Below are positions 1 to 11,200 of a stretch of DNA of 64,000 bases, piece by piece. Position numbers and translations under genes: made by a program. A model generated the notes under the pieces. It had not been told where the DNA came from, did no database searches, and saw only the letters and a program-made list of their open reading frames with translations. The DNA lies in assembly GCA_018402345.1 (NCBI GenBank), contig JAGYIV010000012.1, positions 245,813-309,812 on the forward strand, written 5' to 3'. Source of the DNA: Terrimicrobiaceae bacterium. GTDB lineage: Bacteria; Verrucomicrobiota; Verrucomicrobiia; Chthoniobacterales; Terrimicrobiaceae. The stretch's first letter is position 1. Each line of letters begins with the position of its first letter.

Positions 1-130
1 ACGAAAGTCTTCTATTGACCCAACACCGAACTTTTAGACAGGAGGACAGGATGAGCAGGATTAACAGGAAGGGTTTATGGCAGTAATGAGGCGGACAATA
101 TTATCCGATGTGATTTCGTGCAATTCATTC
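1..130 (+). repeat. Direct repeat R1, copy 1
   Basis: Positions 1-130 are nearly identical to 3673-3799, apart from a 2-bp insertion near position 10 and a few substitutions. Both copies contain the string acaggatgagcaggatt, which belongs to a wider family of dispersed repeats in this window. The two copies bracket the amine oxidase, the IS element and the minisatellite. The true left end may lie outside the window. Confidence 0.85.
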
Positions 131-435
131 GTTCTCTGTGCACTTTGACTCTATCGCTCCCGCTCATTCGCCCTTCGGGCCAACCTTCGGTTGCTCTTCC
201 TTGCGCCACCCCGGCACGCGGTTGTGTTCTTCGTGGTGAATTCCTCTGGATTTGGGTTTAGTCCAAACGCCGCCAATTGAGCCGCGCCTCGGGCGTCTCT
301 CCCGTTCCAAACCGGTGGGATCGGCTCGCCGCAGCGAACCTGGAGACAACGCTCTGTGGCGTTGAAAAAAACAAGGATCGTTCGCCTCGGCCTAGCAAGT
401 CAACCGGCGTTGCAGGAAGTGTTTTACTGTTCTCC
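131..435. other. Intergenic stretch without a recognised gene
   Basis: This stretch lies between repeat R1 and the 3' end of the amine oxidase. It contains a cgcccttcggg-type segment similar to the short motif in the 219-bp dispersed repeats further on. Open frames exist here but have no recognisable protein features, and some are antisense to the oxidase. I see no RNA gene. Confidence 0.5.
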
Positions 436-1819
436 TTACTCCCTCTGAAGTCTACCGATAACTGCCTCCGCCGCAGCTTCACCCGTCCGCACCGCCCCAT
501 CGAAAAAACCAGGCCAACGCTCGGCGATCTCGGATCCAGCCCAATGAATCCGTCCGACCGGGGAGGCAATGGCGTCCCCGAAATTTGTCCAGACACCCGG
601 CGGGAGAAAGGCGGCATATCCTCCCCCGACCCAGTGATTAGCGGGCCAGTCCAGAACATCAAAGCTGGTGGGCAGGAGGGCCTGATCCCCCAAATAAGCC
701 GCCAGATCCGATAAAATAGCCGAACGTCGTTCAGGCTCAGTTAAAACCTGCCAGCGATGATAGCGATCGCCCACGACAAAAGTAGCAATCACCCCTTTGC
801 CACTGCGGGGATCGGAGCTATCGGCAAAGAGTTCAATCCACTGGCTATTGCCCATCCCCACACCCGACAGTCCTTTTTCCCGCCAAAACGGAGACTCGTA
901 GGAAATCAGGATTTTAGCCAGAGTTCCCATCGGAAACCGTTGGGTAAGCTGTTGACGGGTTGCTGGTAAAGGCGGATCATAGTTAATCCGGCCACTAAGA
1001 TGGGGCGGCATGGCGACGATCACAAATCGGGCTTTATAGCTGTTTTTCCCGGTGGTAACTTCCACCCCTGCTTGATCCTGGCTAATCTTAACCACAGGCT
1101 CATTGATCCGAATGTGATTCCCCAGTTCCGTCGCGATCACCCCGGGAATCTGTCCCGCCCCACCATGGATCAATTCCGCTTCTGGATGCTCTGATTGTGA
1201 GGCACAACGATTCCCCCAAAGGACGTGCAGCAGGGAGACTTCACCGGGTTCGGCCGGCCCCAGGAACCCAACGGCACGAACCATGTAGGAAAAATACCAA
1301 TGACCAAAATCGGTTTTGGTATTTTCACCGATCCACTGCGCAAAGGTTTGTGCATCCAGGCGTTTATGTTCTGGATCTCGACCGGGGTGTGCCAAGGGCA
1401 GAGATAGGGAAAGTGCCTCAAAACGATGCCAAGCCTGCATCGCATCGTCCCATTCCTCCTGACTAATCTCAGGGCGTTCTCCTTCGGAAAATCCTTGAAA
1501 CAAGTCGTTAAACTCTGACCGATGCCCATTATATAAAAAAACTGTTTTTCCCTCTAAAGGTGAAGGAAAACGAGGAATTTTATACTCATCTAAAAGAGCT
1601 ATAAACCGATCTTGGGTCGGCCCCACCCATTGACCTCCAAAATCAATATATTGATTCGGTGCAAATCTGTTGACCATACATCCGTCCACCAATCCGATCC
1701 TGGGCTTCCAAAACCAAAATCTGATGACCCGCTCTGTGAAGGTTGCGAGCGGATAACAGTCCAGACAATCCAGAACCTACGATGATGCAGTCGTAGGTAG
1801 GAATTTTTGTTTCTAACAT
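436..1819 (-). pseudogene. Flavin-containing monoamine oxidase, frameshifted
   Basis: The gene reads from an ATG at 1819. The first ~45 codons give an FAD-binding Rossmann motif (VGSGLSGL, then LVLEAQDRIGGR). Just after this, near 1660-1690, the frame must shift by one base to continue as a FGGQWVGPTQDR segment and then a full oxidase body ending WAGSEIAERWPGFFDGAVRT. Joined, the product is about 460 residues, normal for flavin amine oxidases, which oxidise primary or secondary amines with FAD. Base composition is visibly lower in G+C than the T3SS genes, suggesting transfer. An IS4 element ends 27 bp upstream of the start codon, separating the gene from its former upstream region. A sequencing error instead of a real lesion is possible. 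Confidence 0.8.
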
Positions 1820-1845
1820 CGGCAGCCCTTTTTTATGTTTTTTAT

Positions 1846-3149
1846 CACTACTGTCCGGTTATAAGTCAAACAGCTCCATTTGGTTGCACTCCGGAGCCTC
1901 GGGTTTTCTGAACTCCTGATCCATAAGTAACTCATGCAAAGGCATCTTTTCAAACGGGTGAACACTCAAAATCTGCAGAGTTGTGCTGAGAGCACCAGTC
2001 AATTTGAGTTCCTTGTGCACGATCGCCACGAGCAGATATGTCGTCACCGCGATCCAGATTTGCGTTTTCACCGCATTCGGACTTGTCCCAAAATAATGCT
2101 TCAAGCGCAGGTTGCCTTTGACCCATTTGAAAAACAACTCGATGTCCCAGCGCTTCTTGTAAAGCAACGCAGCTGTGATGGCCGACATCTCCATGTGGTT
2201 GGTCAGAAAGACCAAAAACCGTTGCTGTTTTTCGTCGAAATATCGGATGCGCCGCAGTGGCATCGGGAAGTCTCTGCGTGCTTTGGGCAAAGCAAATTTT
2301 CCCGTGTGGTCGCTTCGCACCCCGGCCGATTTGTCCACAGGACGAGACGCATGCCGCGAAAAGCGCAAATTGTCTTTGGCTCGGGTAACGAAAAACGCTC
2401 CCGATGCGGCGATGCGATAGAGTCGCTGAAAGTCGGTATAGCCTTTGTCGAACAGGTAAATGGCCCCCGCCTCGAAGCTCAACTTGTCCAAAAAGTTCAC
2501 ATCGTGCAGACCGGCTGGGGATACAAAGACGCAAACCGGGATTGGCCCCCGCAAATCGAGTTGGGTGTGAATCTTGATCGCGCTCTTTGTCGAGCGGAAT
2601 GTCGCCCACGGAAACAACGTCATCGACAAGTCGATCGTGCTCGAGTCCAAAGCGTAAACCGTGTTTTCCAAGTCCACCCCCAACTCCTCGCCCGCATAAA
2701 GACGCCGTGCTTTGTTGATCAACCCCATGGCCAATGCCTGCCAAAGCCGCCAGTCGCGCCCTTCGTTGGCATCCGCCAGCGTGGACTTGGCGACCGGTTC
2801 TCGGAAGCCCAAGTGGTAGAGCGCATCGGGCTTGGCATTCAAACACGCTTCGATATCCCGCAACCCCTCGCGCCAGGTCAATTGCGCGAACACCATGCAA
2901 ATCAACTGCTGGCGAACTCCGAAATGTCGCACGCGAGACTCGGCGTTGAACCGCGCCGAGAGTCGGGAGAGGGTTTCGCGATGAACCAAATCGAGAATTT
3001 GGGAGAGGATGAAGCGACCGTGTGTCATTCGAGCAACACAGCACCTCCTGTTCCAAAAAATTTACATCCGTCACATCAAATTTCCAGTGCTTGTCTATGA
3101 ACAACAACATGCTTTCAAAAATCAAAAACGTATTAACCGGACAGTAGTG
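1846..3149 (-). mobile_element. IS4-family insertion sequence with inverted repeats and 9-bp target duplication
   Basis: The element starts with cactactgtccggtta at 1846 and ends with the reverse complement of that string at 3149, giving inverted repeats of about 16 bp. It is flanked by identical 9-bp sequences gttttttat at 1837-1845 and 3150-3158, which fits the 9-12 bp duplication made by the IS4 family. It is about 1304 bp long and carries one transposase. Intact ends plus a perfect duplication suggest a recent insertion. Confidence 0.92.
1859..3028 (-). CDS. IS4-family DDE transposase
   Basis: This 389-residue protein has an intact DDE triad: D128 in the ALDSSTID segment, D194 in YLFDKGYTDF, and E297 inside a perfect IS4 signature Y-x2-R-x3-E-x6-K (YKKRWDIELFFKWVK). 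It would cut and rejoin the ends of the surrounding element. The reading frame fills almost the whole space between the inverted repeats, its stop lying only 13 bp inside the left end. No frameshift is seen, so the copy may be active. Confidence 0.93.
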   Translation of the reverse strand: MTHGRFILSQILDLVHRETLSRLSARFNAESRVRHFGVRQQLICMVFAQLTWREGLRDIEACLNAKPDALYHLGFREPVAKSTLADANEGRDWRLWQALAMGLINKARRLYAGEELGVDLENTVYALDSSTIDLSMTLFPWATFRSTKSAIKIHTQLDLRGPIPVCVFVSPAGLHDVNFLDKLSFEAGAIYLFDKGYTDFQRLYRIAASGAFFVTRAKDNLRFSRHASRPVDKSAGVRSDHTGKFALPKARRDFPMPLRRIRYFDEKQQRFLVFLTNHMEMSAITAALLYKKRWDIELFFKWVKGNLRLKHYFGTSPNAVKTQIWIAVTTYLLVAIVHKELKLTGALSTTLQILSVHPFEKMPLHELLMDQEFRKPEAPECNQMELFDL

Positions 3150-3278
3150 GTTTTTTATCAGAAAAAATCCCAGTATTCTCAGTGGTCAAAGTATCTACTG
3201 CTGTGTCCGCGGTCAATGACTAAACTTGGTATCAATTTGTCACAGTAGGGCCGAATCACCGGCAGCGCTGAAGTGCTG

Positions 3279-3656
3279 GAGATCAGTGAACTGACGAAAA
3301 TCACCAGTCCACTCCCGCGGGAGATCAGTGAACTGACGAAAATCACCAGTCCACTCCCGCGGGAGATCAGTGAACTGATGAAAATCAGCAGTCCACTCCC
3401 GCGGGAGATCAGTGAACTGATGAAAATCAGCAGTCCACTCCCGCGGGAGATCAGTGAACTGACGAAAATCACCAGTCCACTCCCGCGGGAGATCAGTGAA
3501 CTGATGAAAATCAGCAGTCCACTCCCGCGGGAGATCAGTGAACTGATGAAAATCAGCAGTCCACTCCCGCGGGAGATCAGTGAACTGATGAAAATCAGCA
3601 GTCCACTCCCGCGGGAGATCAGTGAACTGACGAAAATCACCAGTCCACTCCCGAGA
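3279..3656. repeat. 42-bp minisatellite, nine tandem copies
   Basis: Nine head-to-tail 42-bp units start with gagatcagtgaactga and contain the 12-bp palindrome ctcccgcgggag. Two linked variants occur (gacgaaaatcacc and gatgaaaatcagc) in the order A A B B A B B B A. The unit can fold into an imperfect hairpin because cagt/cact near its end pair with agtg/actg at the start of the next. Being a multiple of three, the array is open in several frames on both strands (14-residue repeats such as ISELTKITSPLPRE), but no start context or family supports a real protein. There are no unique spacers, so it is not CRISPR. Confidence 0.95.
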
Positions 3657-3672
3657 CGGAGTCACGCCAATC

Positions 3673-3799
3673 ACGAAAGTCTATTGACCCAACACCGAAC
3701 TTTTAGACAGGAGGACAGGATGAGCAGGATTAACAGGAAGGGTTTATGGCAGTAATGAGTCGGACAATAATATCCGATGTGATTTCGTGCAATTCACTC
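3673..3799 (+). repeat. Direct repeat R1, copy 2
   Basis: This is the second copy of the repeat at 1-130. Immediately before it lies gtcacgccaatcacgaaagt, continuing into ctattgaccc; the same ~30-bp block recurs with one change at 19350-19379, so R1 is made of smaller mobile segments. It sits directly downstream of the minisatellite. Confidence 0.85.
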
Positions 3800-3877
3800 A
3801 ATATGCCAGAATCCGATCGCTTTTGGACTTTTGAAATGTAGCGCAGGCGTCCCGCCTGCGATGGAAGTCATTCGATG

Positions 3878-4612
3878 TCAGGAGGCGGGCAGGGAAGGGG
3901 GCGGCGTCCATTCGGCTTGGCGCAAGGCCTCCAGATCGCGGACAAACTCTGGATTTTTCTTCAACTCCTCGAAGATGAGTTGGGCGAGGCCGCGAGAGAG
4001 CAGGACATCGCTCGGGTAATGCATCCCGCCGAGCACACGGGACATCCCGACGGCGGCGGCTTCGCGCAGGAAGGCGGATTTGTATGGCGGATTGAGGTCG
4101 GCCAGAACGAGCGCGAAGGTCCAGGAGCGGGTCGCGTGGCCGCTGGGATTGGAGTAGCCTGACTCGTAGGGGACGAGCTTGTGAATCAGGTCGGGATGCG
4201 CATCGCAAGGCCGGACGCGCCGATACAGGTCTTTGAGGTAATTCTTCGGCCCGTTCACGGTCTTGCCCAGCTTTTGGAAGAACGCCGCGGTCTGAGGGTA
4301 GTTCTTTTCGGTAAATGCAGGGCCGAGCACCCCGGTGAAGGTGAAGACATCCAAGCCGGCCATCCATGTGGCGTGGGCGATTTCTTCAGGGGTCGAAACC
4401 GCCTGAATGGCGATGATGAAATCGAGGTCGGCCTGATCCATCGGGCCGCCGGTGGGGGGAGGACCAGGGTAGCGTGTTTCGAAGAACTTGCCGTCCGGCA
4501 AATGCCAGGTTGATTCCTTGCTGGCTGCGGTCTGGGCGGTGTTCGGGGTGGTTTCCGCGAAGCAGAGCGCGCTGGCAAGACATAGTGGCAGAAGTATGGC
4601 GGAAAAATTCAT
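3878..4612 (-). CDS. Secreted class A acid phosphatase (PAP2 superfamily)
   Basis: The protein starts best at the ATG at 4612, which gives a signal peptide (MNFSAILLPLCLASALCFA); an earlier in-frame start would place 14 polar residues before it. The three PAP2 phosphatase motifs are present in order: KDLYRRVRP, SNPSGHA and SRVLGGMHYPSD, with the histidines and arginine of the vanadate-type active site. It should hydrolyse phosphomonoesters in the periplasm, like PhoN. The length of about 244 residues is normal. It stands alone and diverges from the chaperone gene at 4814. High confidence in family, lower in natural substrate. Confidence 0.9.
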   Translation of the reverse strand: MNFSAILLPLCLASALCFAETTPNTAQTAASKESTWHLPDGKFFETRYPGPPPTGGPMDQADLDFIIAIQAVSTPEEIAHATWMAGLDVFTFTGVLGPAFTEKNYPQTAAFFQKLGKTVNGPKNYLKDLYRRVRPCDAHPDLIHKLVPYESGYSNPSGHATRSWTFALVLADLNPPYKSAFLREAAAVGMSRVLGGMHYPSDVLLSRGLAQLIFEELKKNPEFVRDLEALRQAEWTPPPSLPAS

Positions 4613-4813
4613 GCAGTTCTCATCGCGAGGGTAGGAGGCTTGTTGCAAAAGCATGCATGTAACATTTCCGACACGCGGAAGCGGGCGGCGCGACCTTCCC
4701 CGGGCCGCTACGGCATTTGGGGGAGGGGATGCGCCATTGTTTGAAAATGCGCGAATCGTCGGAATTCAAAAATTGACTGGTTCGTGCGGGCATTGTTATT
4801 CGGGTTGATTGCA

Positions 4814-5275
4814 ATGATGGAGGCTTTTTTTCAACGATTGCTGGATAGCTCTGCCGGCTTCACGGGAAACGAAGGGCGGGGGGATTTGCGAAGCGTGACG
4901 GTGGATTTGGGAGATGGGACCCAAGTCGAGGTCGCGGATGAAGGAGACGAGGTGCTGGGCCTGTATGCGAAGGTCGCGGAGTTTGAGGAAGAGCCACCCG
5001 AGGCGTTCTGGAAGGATATTGCCATTGCCAACTTCGGCTGCGCCGGCACTTCTGGAGCCACTCTGGGATACGATCCGGAGACGCGCACGGTCCTTCTGGT
5101 GCGCTATTGGCCGATCGGCGGCATGGAGACCGCTGCAGCCTTCGCGTTGGTGGAGCTTTTTGTCGAGACCGTCTACACATGGCGAGACCGCGTGGAGCGG
5201 TTGGAGGCTGGTTCGTTGCTGCCGGAGGACTCCGCTCCAATCCCTCATGACCGGGACTTGCCCCACTTCGCATGA
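4814..5275 (+). CDS. CesT/Tir-type (class IB) type III secretion chaperone
   Basis: This is a small acidic protein of about 153 residues. It has the alternating layout of CesT-type chaperones: an N-terminal helix (FFQRLLDSSAGF), strands, then a segment ATLGYDPETRTVLLVRYWP followed by a long helix (AAFALVELFVETVYTWRDRVE). Such proteins bind unfolded effectors in the cytoplasm and deliver them to the T3SS ATPase. An upstream in-frame GTG at 4784 exists, but the ATG at 4814 (or 4817) places the conserved helix at the N-terminus as usual. Its stop overlaps the next start codon (ATGA at 5272-5275), so it is translationally coupled to the giant effector candidate, its obvious client. Confidence 0.82.
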   Translation: MMEAFFQRLLDSSAGFTGNEGRGDLRSVTVDLGDGTQVEVADEGDEVLGLYAKVAEFEEEPPEAFWKDIAIANFGCAGTSGATLGYDPETRTVLLVRYWPIGGMETAAAFALVELFVETVYTWRDRVERLEAGSLLPEDSAPIPHDRDLPHFA

Positions 5276-8200
5276 GACAAAGAGCCATGCCCCCAGCGGC
5301 AACCCAAATCCAAACTGGTCCACAGCCTTTGCAGGTCAACGCGGGCCAGGCTGTTCAATCCCGACAAAACCTCGCCCCGGCCAGCCTGCAATCCACGCGC
5401 GTGGCCGCCATGGCGCGCACCGGCGAGATGACGCGGCAACCTGGCGTGGATCGATTGGCCGAGGCGCTCAAGGACGCCTACCTGGATGGCCCCAAGGTGG
5501 CCTCGGTGGATCGCATTCCGCTCGGCAGCCATGCGGACCTGGTGCAGAGGTGCCTCAAGGAGCTTGGCTCGGTGCTGTATTTTCGCGGCACCGATAAAGA
5601 CAGACTCCTCGACGATTTGCATGAGGCGGTGGCGGACGCGTTGAGCAAAAAACTGATCGCTGTTGCAGGGAGTCAAAACACCCGCCTGGCAGTGCTGGAC
5701 TACACACCCGACAAGGCCCTGCTGAAAGAGTGGGTAAGCAACAATCTGTTCGACCTCAAATTTTCGACCAACAAATCGGTGGATCCTGTTTTCCACCGCG
5801 ACCTCTCCACTCCGCAGGATCAAAAAGCCATCGACACCGCTTTTGGAGCCTCCACGGCGATGGTTGTGGCCATGGGAACCAAGACGGGCCCAACGGATGC
5901 GACCTTCGCGCTGGCGGGTGGAATCGCCAACAAGCCGCTCGCCGAGACGGCAAAATCTCTTTTCACAGCGTTGGAGAATTTTGTGAAACAGCCCCCCGCC
6001 ACGCCCGGCGACTATGGCGTGCATGCGGAAATCAAGGGGCTTCTCGACAAGGGCTTCAACCCCAAGTTCGGAGGCATCGGCCGTTTTCCGGAGCCCACCG
6101 ACCCCGAGGCCAAAGCGCGCATGCTCCCCTGGGCATTCAAAAAATACTCGGCCGATGCGACACAGGCTGTCGCCACCCGGGAGGCCCACGAGGTCAACCT
6201 CCGCCAACTCGAATACTACAAAGCCAACCTCCCTGCCTATCTCGAGGCCGCTGAAGCCGACCAGCACAAAGCCGACCTGCTGGCCACGCAACTCCACGGA
6301 ACGATCGGCCAGATATTCAACGACATTCTTTTCAACGAGAAATTGAATGCCGCAGACCGCAGCGCCCTTTACAACGAACTCTGCGATCAGGGCGTGTTCC
6401 CGGATCCAAGCCGCGAGGCGAAGGAGGCACTGGAAATTTTGAAACCGGACAATCCAGAAAAGGATTTTCCAGAACACCTCCAGACGATCCACAATAGCAG
6501 GGACTTCGCTCTTGCCAACCTCGCCAAGCTCCAGACCCTCATTCGCACCTCTCCGCTGCTCATGGAATTCAACCCTCGCGAGGTGTCCGCGCAGGTCGCC
6601 CGCAAAGCCATCCCACAAAACTTCGGCAAGGATGCCACGCTCGCCGAGGAAGTCTTGGCCGATGCCCTTGTGAGGACGACCACAGGGGAACTGGATTTGG
6701 TCGCAGGGCTCCGCGGCCGATTTTCAAAGATCCACGAGGCCATCGCCCAAGGCCTCAACCAACGCGACAAGGCTATCGAAAAAAATTGCATGAATATGCC
6801 AGACGCGCGCTTGGACGGAGCCGCGCTCGACGCCGTTTCCACCCTTGCAGGCGATCGCGGATCCGACGCCACCCTGCTCGTCGAGGAAATCAAAAGCGGC
6901 CGGCTTTTTGCCCACGGGATGCGGCCCAACACGATCCAGCGCGCCCACACTCTCCCAGCCAATCTGGAAGCCCTCGCGGGGGGCGGCAACAAGGAGCAGG
7001 TTTTTCAAAAAGCGCTGCGGAACGAAACGAAGTTTCTCGACCGGAATATTGCAGAACTGGAGGCTATGAAGTCCAAGCTGACCGCCTCTGCCAATCAAAT
7101 CGGAATTAATAAATTCGCCCAACTTCGCGCGAGGGAATTGAGAGAGGCCACCAAGGAAATCGATGCCACGCTCGAAGGGCTTCAGCAAAGGAAATCCATC
7201 GTCATACGCCTTCAAGAAAGAGTGGCAGACTTCGCTCAGCCCGATTTCAAGGACCTTTCTGTCCGCGATGCCCAAGGCCGCGCCCACACGCTGGAAGGCC
7301 TGGCAAACGAGGATTCCGTGGCAAGGATGATTCACAGCGCCGGTCACCGCACCCTCTGCAGCATCTCGGGCACCACCACCGATATCGGCCTCGCCCTCGT
7401 CGCCCAATTTGGCGAGGACACGGTCAAAGAGGCCACGGCCTCGCTTCTCAATCGTGCCAACGCTTTGAAGAACGACGCCTCCCTTCTCGAGCGTGCCAAC
7501 GCTTTGAAGAACGACGCCTCCCTTCTCAATCGTGCCAACGACCTGAGGAACGGCACCACCGCCCCGCCACTCGACGAAAAATTCCAGTCCCTCTTTGCCA
7601 CACTGAGTTTCTTCATGCAGGGCGGCCAATACCACACGCCGGCCGAGGTCTTGGGCGGTCTCCTCATCGTTGCCGCCTCGCTCCACTCCCCGGATCACGC
7701 CTCCAACAAGACCGTCATGGTGGCCGCCTACAAAAACCTTCTGGAAGACTTTGCCAAAAACCCCGCCGACTACTTGATCGCGGACAAAGAGGTCGCAGAA
7801 CGCTTCGCTGCAACTCTGGCCGACCAAAAAATTGCCCTTCACAAAAAGCATCGCGACATTATTGCCGAGGGCTCACCAGGTGGGCCCAAGCCGTGGAAGG
7901 GAATCGACCGTGTGGCGCCTGAGGACTTTCTTTCGAAGCGCCTTTATTACGACGACTCCTCGATCCCCTCCGCCCCCGCAAAAAAATTTCTCATCACGCG
8001 CACGAGGGATGACTTGGATTGGCGATCGTCAGGATCTCGCATTCCAAAGGAGGAACGCGATCGCATCACGGCCGATCTTTTCGTTTCACACCGTGGTGAA
8101 AACCAGGAGTCCGTTGGTTTCAAGGAGTTCAAGGAGTTCAAGGAGCCCCAGCCTTCCCGCGTTGACAAAAACGAATTTCAAAAGCGCAACCTGGATTTTG

Positions 8201-11200
8201 CCGGCAGCGCTCCCGCCATCAGGCGCCATGAGGGATTTTGGCGCGAGCGGAAACTCGCCAGGCTCCGCGCGGCCGAGGAGGACCTCGCGGCGCTGAAGGC
8301 GCAGCAGCGCAAAGATATCTCCAGCCCAATCAAGGATTCCCTGGGGGCCTTCAAAAATGCCGAGGGCATCGGTCTCAAATTCGCGCCCGAAGGGTCCTCA
8401 GGAAAATTCATAGGCGATGTGGCCGGTGATGCCATCGGAGTTGCCGGTTACGGAGTGGGGATGTTCAAAGGGTTCCAAAAGAAAAAAGCCATCGCGCACG
8501 AACTCCGCAAGGCCGAGGATTCGAAGACGCTCTCCCAGCAGCGCTCGCAAGAAGTCGGGCTTTCCAAAAAGAATCTCGATGCCCAGAGGGGCAATCTCGC
8601 CAAAGTGATCGACAAAATGGGCGTGGAAAAAGCCTTTGCCACCTACCACGCCGACACGGAGACACATGCCAAACTGCTGGCACAGGCCTCGCAAAGCCCG
8701 GACGAAAAACGCCTCGAAACCCAGATCGAGGACCTTCGTTACAAACGCGGCGAGAACTACTCCAAGCTCTTCGTCCGCTACCCCGCCGGCCTCGCAGCCA
8801 GCGGCACGGGACTCGCCGCCACCATCGGACAACAGGCTGGCACGATCGCTGCCACATCCACTGCAGGAGCTGGACTGGCACTGGCTGGCAGGGTTTTAGC
8901 CCTCTTTGGAGCCATCTCGGCGGCCGTTTCGGGCTGGCGCATCGTGCGAAACTGGAAAGCGAACACCCGGCTCGAAGCGATAGTGAAAAACGCCGATGCC
9001 GCCCTTGCCAACAGGCGGGGGAAAATCCTGTCAGAGCTTGCCTCCGAGGGCATGCTAGTCTCTGTCGCGGATTTCTCGAAAGCCTTGTCTAAGGATTCCC
9101 TGCATCTCCTCCTCACAGCGGAAAAGAAATCCCTCAAGCAACAAATCAAAGACAACCAATACGACAGCTGGGGAATTGAATTCCCCTCGATGATCTCGGG
9201 CGGAGTCAGTGTCGCTGTCGCCGGCATGTGGTTGGCTGGCGCGGCAAGCGTTGCCGTCCTTGGCCCGATCGCTCTCGGGCTTGGCCTCATTGGCTGTGCC
9301 GTGGGAGTCGGCATCGCCATCCACAGCCTCAAGCGCACCGGCAAAACTCAAAATGATATGGCCGATGCCCAGGAAGGCCTGGCCGCCCTGCAAAACGACA
9401 GCACCAAACTCAACGACCTTCGCAAATCCAACGAGCGCGTCCAGAAGGCCGCCAAGGCTCTTGAAAAGGCAGGCAAGCAAGCGACTGCCGATGCCGTTAT
9501 TCAGAAACTCGAGGAGTTCCTCTCCATCCGCTATGTCAATGTCACCGCGCAGGCTGTTTACCGCGACCTCCTCGCGGAACTCGATGTCATCGCGCAAACG
9601 CCCGTAGCCAAGGACGACTTTCTTGACACCTCTGGCCGCCTCCCGGGCCCGGAGAGCGATCCCTCGGGCAAAAAGCAGGAAGACTATTTCAAAAACATCG
9701 CCAACAATTCGCCCGTCCTCCAAACGCTGCGCGAGCATGGACTCAGTCCTTTGGAAATCTCGCGCATCGTTCATGCCGGCACCACTGGCGAGGGAGTGAA
9801 GCGGCTCCTCGACGCTCTGAACCTCAAGGAAATCAAAACCGACTCCTTCGCGGCCGATGCGAATTTGGAAAATCCGCTCTCCGCCCGCACCGAATACACC
9901 GCCCTGCAATCCGGCTCCGCCGTGCTCCATGGCAACCGCTTCGACAGCGGCATGGATGCCGCCCTCACGGCATTGAAGCGCAATCCCGCGCTGGGATTCC
10001 ATAGCACAAAAAACGACGCCTTCCAGAATTACCTCTCTAAGCCCATGCTGACCGGTGTCGAGGCCCGAGAACTTCGCGCAAACATCAAATTGATTCTTTC
10101 CAGATTCAACGAAAGCTCGAGATCGGCCAACAGTTGCTTGAAAAACCTTAGCGTCCCTCCGCTGCAAACTCTTCCGCCGGGGGAATCCCGCCGGGATTTC
10201 CTGCCTGCTGTGGGCGGGGCGATTGAGTTTACAACCCTACATGACGGCAGATTTGGGGGGATGCGCCTTCGTTCGAAGGCGCGCGAGACCCACTCTGCTC
10301 TTCTCATCAACCGCTTCGACGCCAAAGGCCAACCGATCCGCACGGCCTTCGATCCGCTTTTGCCGCTCACGAAGCCCGATAAATCCAACCCGCTTCAGCC
10401 CAACACCATCATCTGCCACAAGGGCACCCACCGCGACCGCGGCGTTTACATCACCTACACCCGCGAAGGCACCCAGTGGTATCGCAACGCCTCCGGCAAA
10501 TCGACCCTGGTGGACATCCGCCCCGAAACCATCGCCGCCAAACGCAAACTCCCCCACGACGACCCGGAAAAACAACTCTTCGACCTCCTCCGCGATGAAC
10601 TCGAATTCGGCTCTACCGCCGTCGTCTACGGCGAACCAGTTGACACAAAATCACAAATACAAGCCACTGAGGATTTTAATGTTGACGAAGTCTTTTATGA
10701 TGCCATCGATAGCGAGGATGCGCTTAACCTCCTCAAGCTTCAAGAACTTCAGCTACTGGAAACCTCGGACTCCACGCCAATTGAGAGTCAAGGCATCGGC
10801 CTCTCCAATCGAGCCAACAATTGCTTTATGAACGCCGCCCTCGCGGCTTTCCGCGGGATCGATGCCAGGCCATCTCAACTAGACTTGCCTCGCTTGCAAA
10901 ATTATCTGTATGGGGATGTCAAGACCATTGGCCAAGCTTGTGCGCTTCGCGAAGAAATTGCGCAGAAGCTAAATAATTTTCCTAAAGACATCAAGATTAG
11001 AAGGGGAGTGTCACTAATCCAACACGATGCGGCCGCCGTTTTTCAAGCGCTTCTGGATGCCAGTGATTTTCCTAAGTTAGAAAATTCTGAATCATTAGCT
11101 TATATTAATTCCAGGGGGGGTTATGAGGAAAAACAAATTCAACAACCAGACAAAAACCTCTCGCCTATCTTGTCACTAAGTTTGCAACAGGGAGATACGA

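Noticed and set aside
258..714. Genes overlapping the 3' part of the amine oxidase
   Set aside because: They are shadow frames of the oxidase without recognisable protein features.
3279..3656. CRISPR array
   Set aside because: Units are contiguous 42-bp repeats with no unique spacers and no cas genes nearby.
3240..3755. Repeat protein encoded by the minisatellite on either strand
   Set aside because: Open frames follow from unit length being a multiple of three; no start signal, no family, and both strands are equally open.
4784..4813. GTG start for the chaperone at 4784
   Set aside because: The extension is hydrophobic and unlike CesT proteins; ATG at 4814 gives the expected N-terminal helix.
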